A stretch of DNA of 13,467 nt, taken from contig JAAZNH010000188.1 of NCBI GenBank assembly GCA_012798365.1, forward strand, positions 1 through 13,467, given 5' to 3'. Made by a program: the position numbers and the translations under genes. The notes beneath the pieces were generated by a model. The model saw nothing but the letters and a program-made list of their open reading frames with translations. It was not told where the DNA came from and made no database searches. Below, one piece after another: positions 13,389-13,467 of the stretch (position 1 is its first letter; every line of letters starts with the position of its first letter). Source of the stretch: Methanomicrobiales archaeon. Its GTDB lineage: Archaea; Halobacteriota; Methanomicrobia; Methanomicrobiales; Methanospirillaceae.

Positions 13389-13467
13389 CTGTCAGGCAGG
13401 ATGCAGTCGGGTGAAATACCCAATAGAGATCAGAACAGCGCTAAGGAGAGGGATTATCGTTCAGATC
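13389..13467. other. Upstream edge of the kinase gene; possible partial gene on the + strand
   Basis: The minus strand has stops in all frames here, so no upstream partner of the kinase is visible. On the + strand two frames are open to the edge, from ATG 13401 and from GTG 13411. With only 57-67 bases neither can be judged as a gene. Confidence 0.2.

Overview
The window most likely comes from a methanogenic archaeon of the order Methanomicrobiales (Methanoregula or a relative). This is inferred from gene content and codon use, not from a marker gene. Archaeal signs are an Nre-family repair protein, a membrane-anchored DUF155/RMD1-like protein, PEGA-like surface repeats, TATA boxes about 26-35 bases upstream of apparently leaderless starts, T-run terminators, and histidine kinases with an archaeal-style RHDILNQ H-box. 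G+C is moderately high and codons such as CGG, CCG and ATC are favoured. No rRNA, tRNA, CRISPR array, transposase or phage gene was seen.

Layout. (1) 1-630 (+): the 3' part of a surface protein with two tandem PEGA-like repeats and a C-terminal membrane anchor, then a T-run terminator. (2) 756-3363 (-): a three-gene operon read right to left, MarR regulator, ABC-2 ATPase, ABC-2 permease, with overlapping or touching junctions; it looks like a self-regulated drug or lipid exporter. (3) 3364-3563: a divergent control region with a TATA-overlapping inverted repeat and a near-perfect 23-bp dyad. (4) 3564-5593 (+): DUF155/RMD1-like membrane protein, YkgJ-type Cys-rich protein, and a glutaredoxin-like protein lacking the usual nucleophilic cysteine. 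(5) 5594-5820: a non-coding, G+C-rich, structured gap. (6) 5821-8110 (+): NreA and DNA polymerase IV (DinB), one base apart, a DNA-damage tolerance pair; NreA ends in a clear PCNA-binding motif. (7) 8250-9140 (+): PhzF-family enzyme, convergent with (8) 9147-9515 (-): a Doc/Fic-like protein whose active-site motif is degenerate. (9) 9658-11091 (+): DUF6125-like protein, DUF1294 membrane protein, T-run terminator, and a dCMP-deaminase-family enzyme with its own promoter. (10) 11106-13370 (-): a large orphan sensor histidine kinase (extracellular sensor, HAMP, PAS, kinase core).

Most of the window is chromosomal housekeeping and accessory material. No wholly new multi-gene system stands out. 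The most interesting points are the NreA-DinB coupling, two proteins with altered catalytic motifs (Doc-like H to P; glutaredoxin-like C to H), the palindromic operator candidate, and a G8 run placed so that a one-base slip would fuse the ABC ATPase to its permease.
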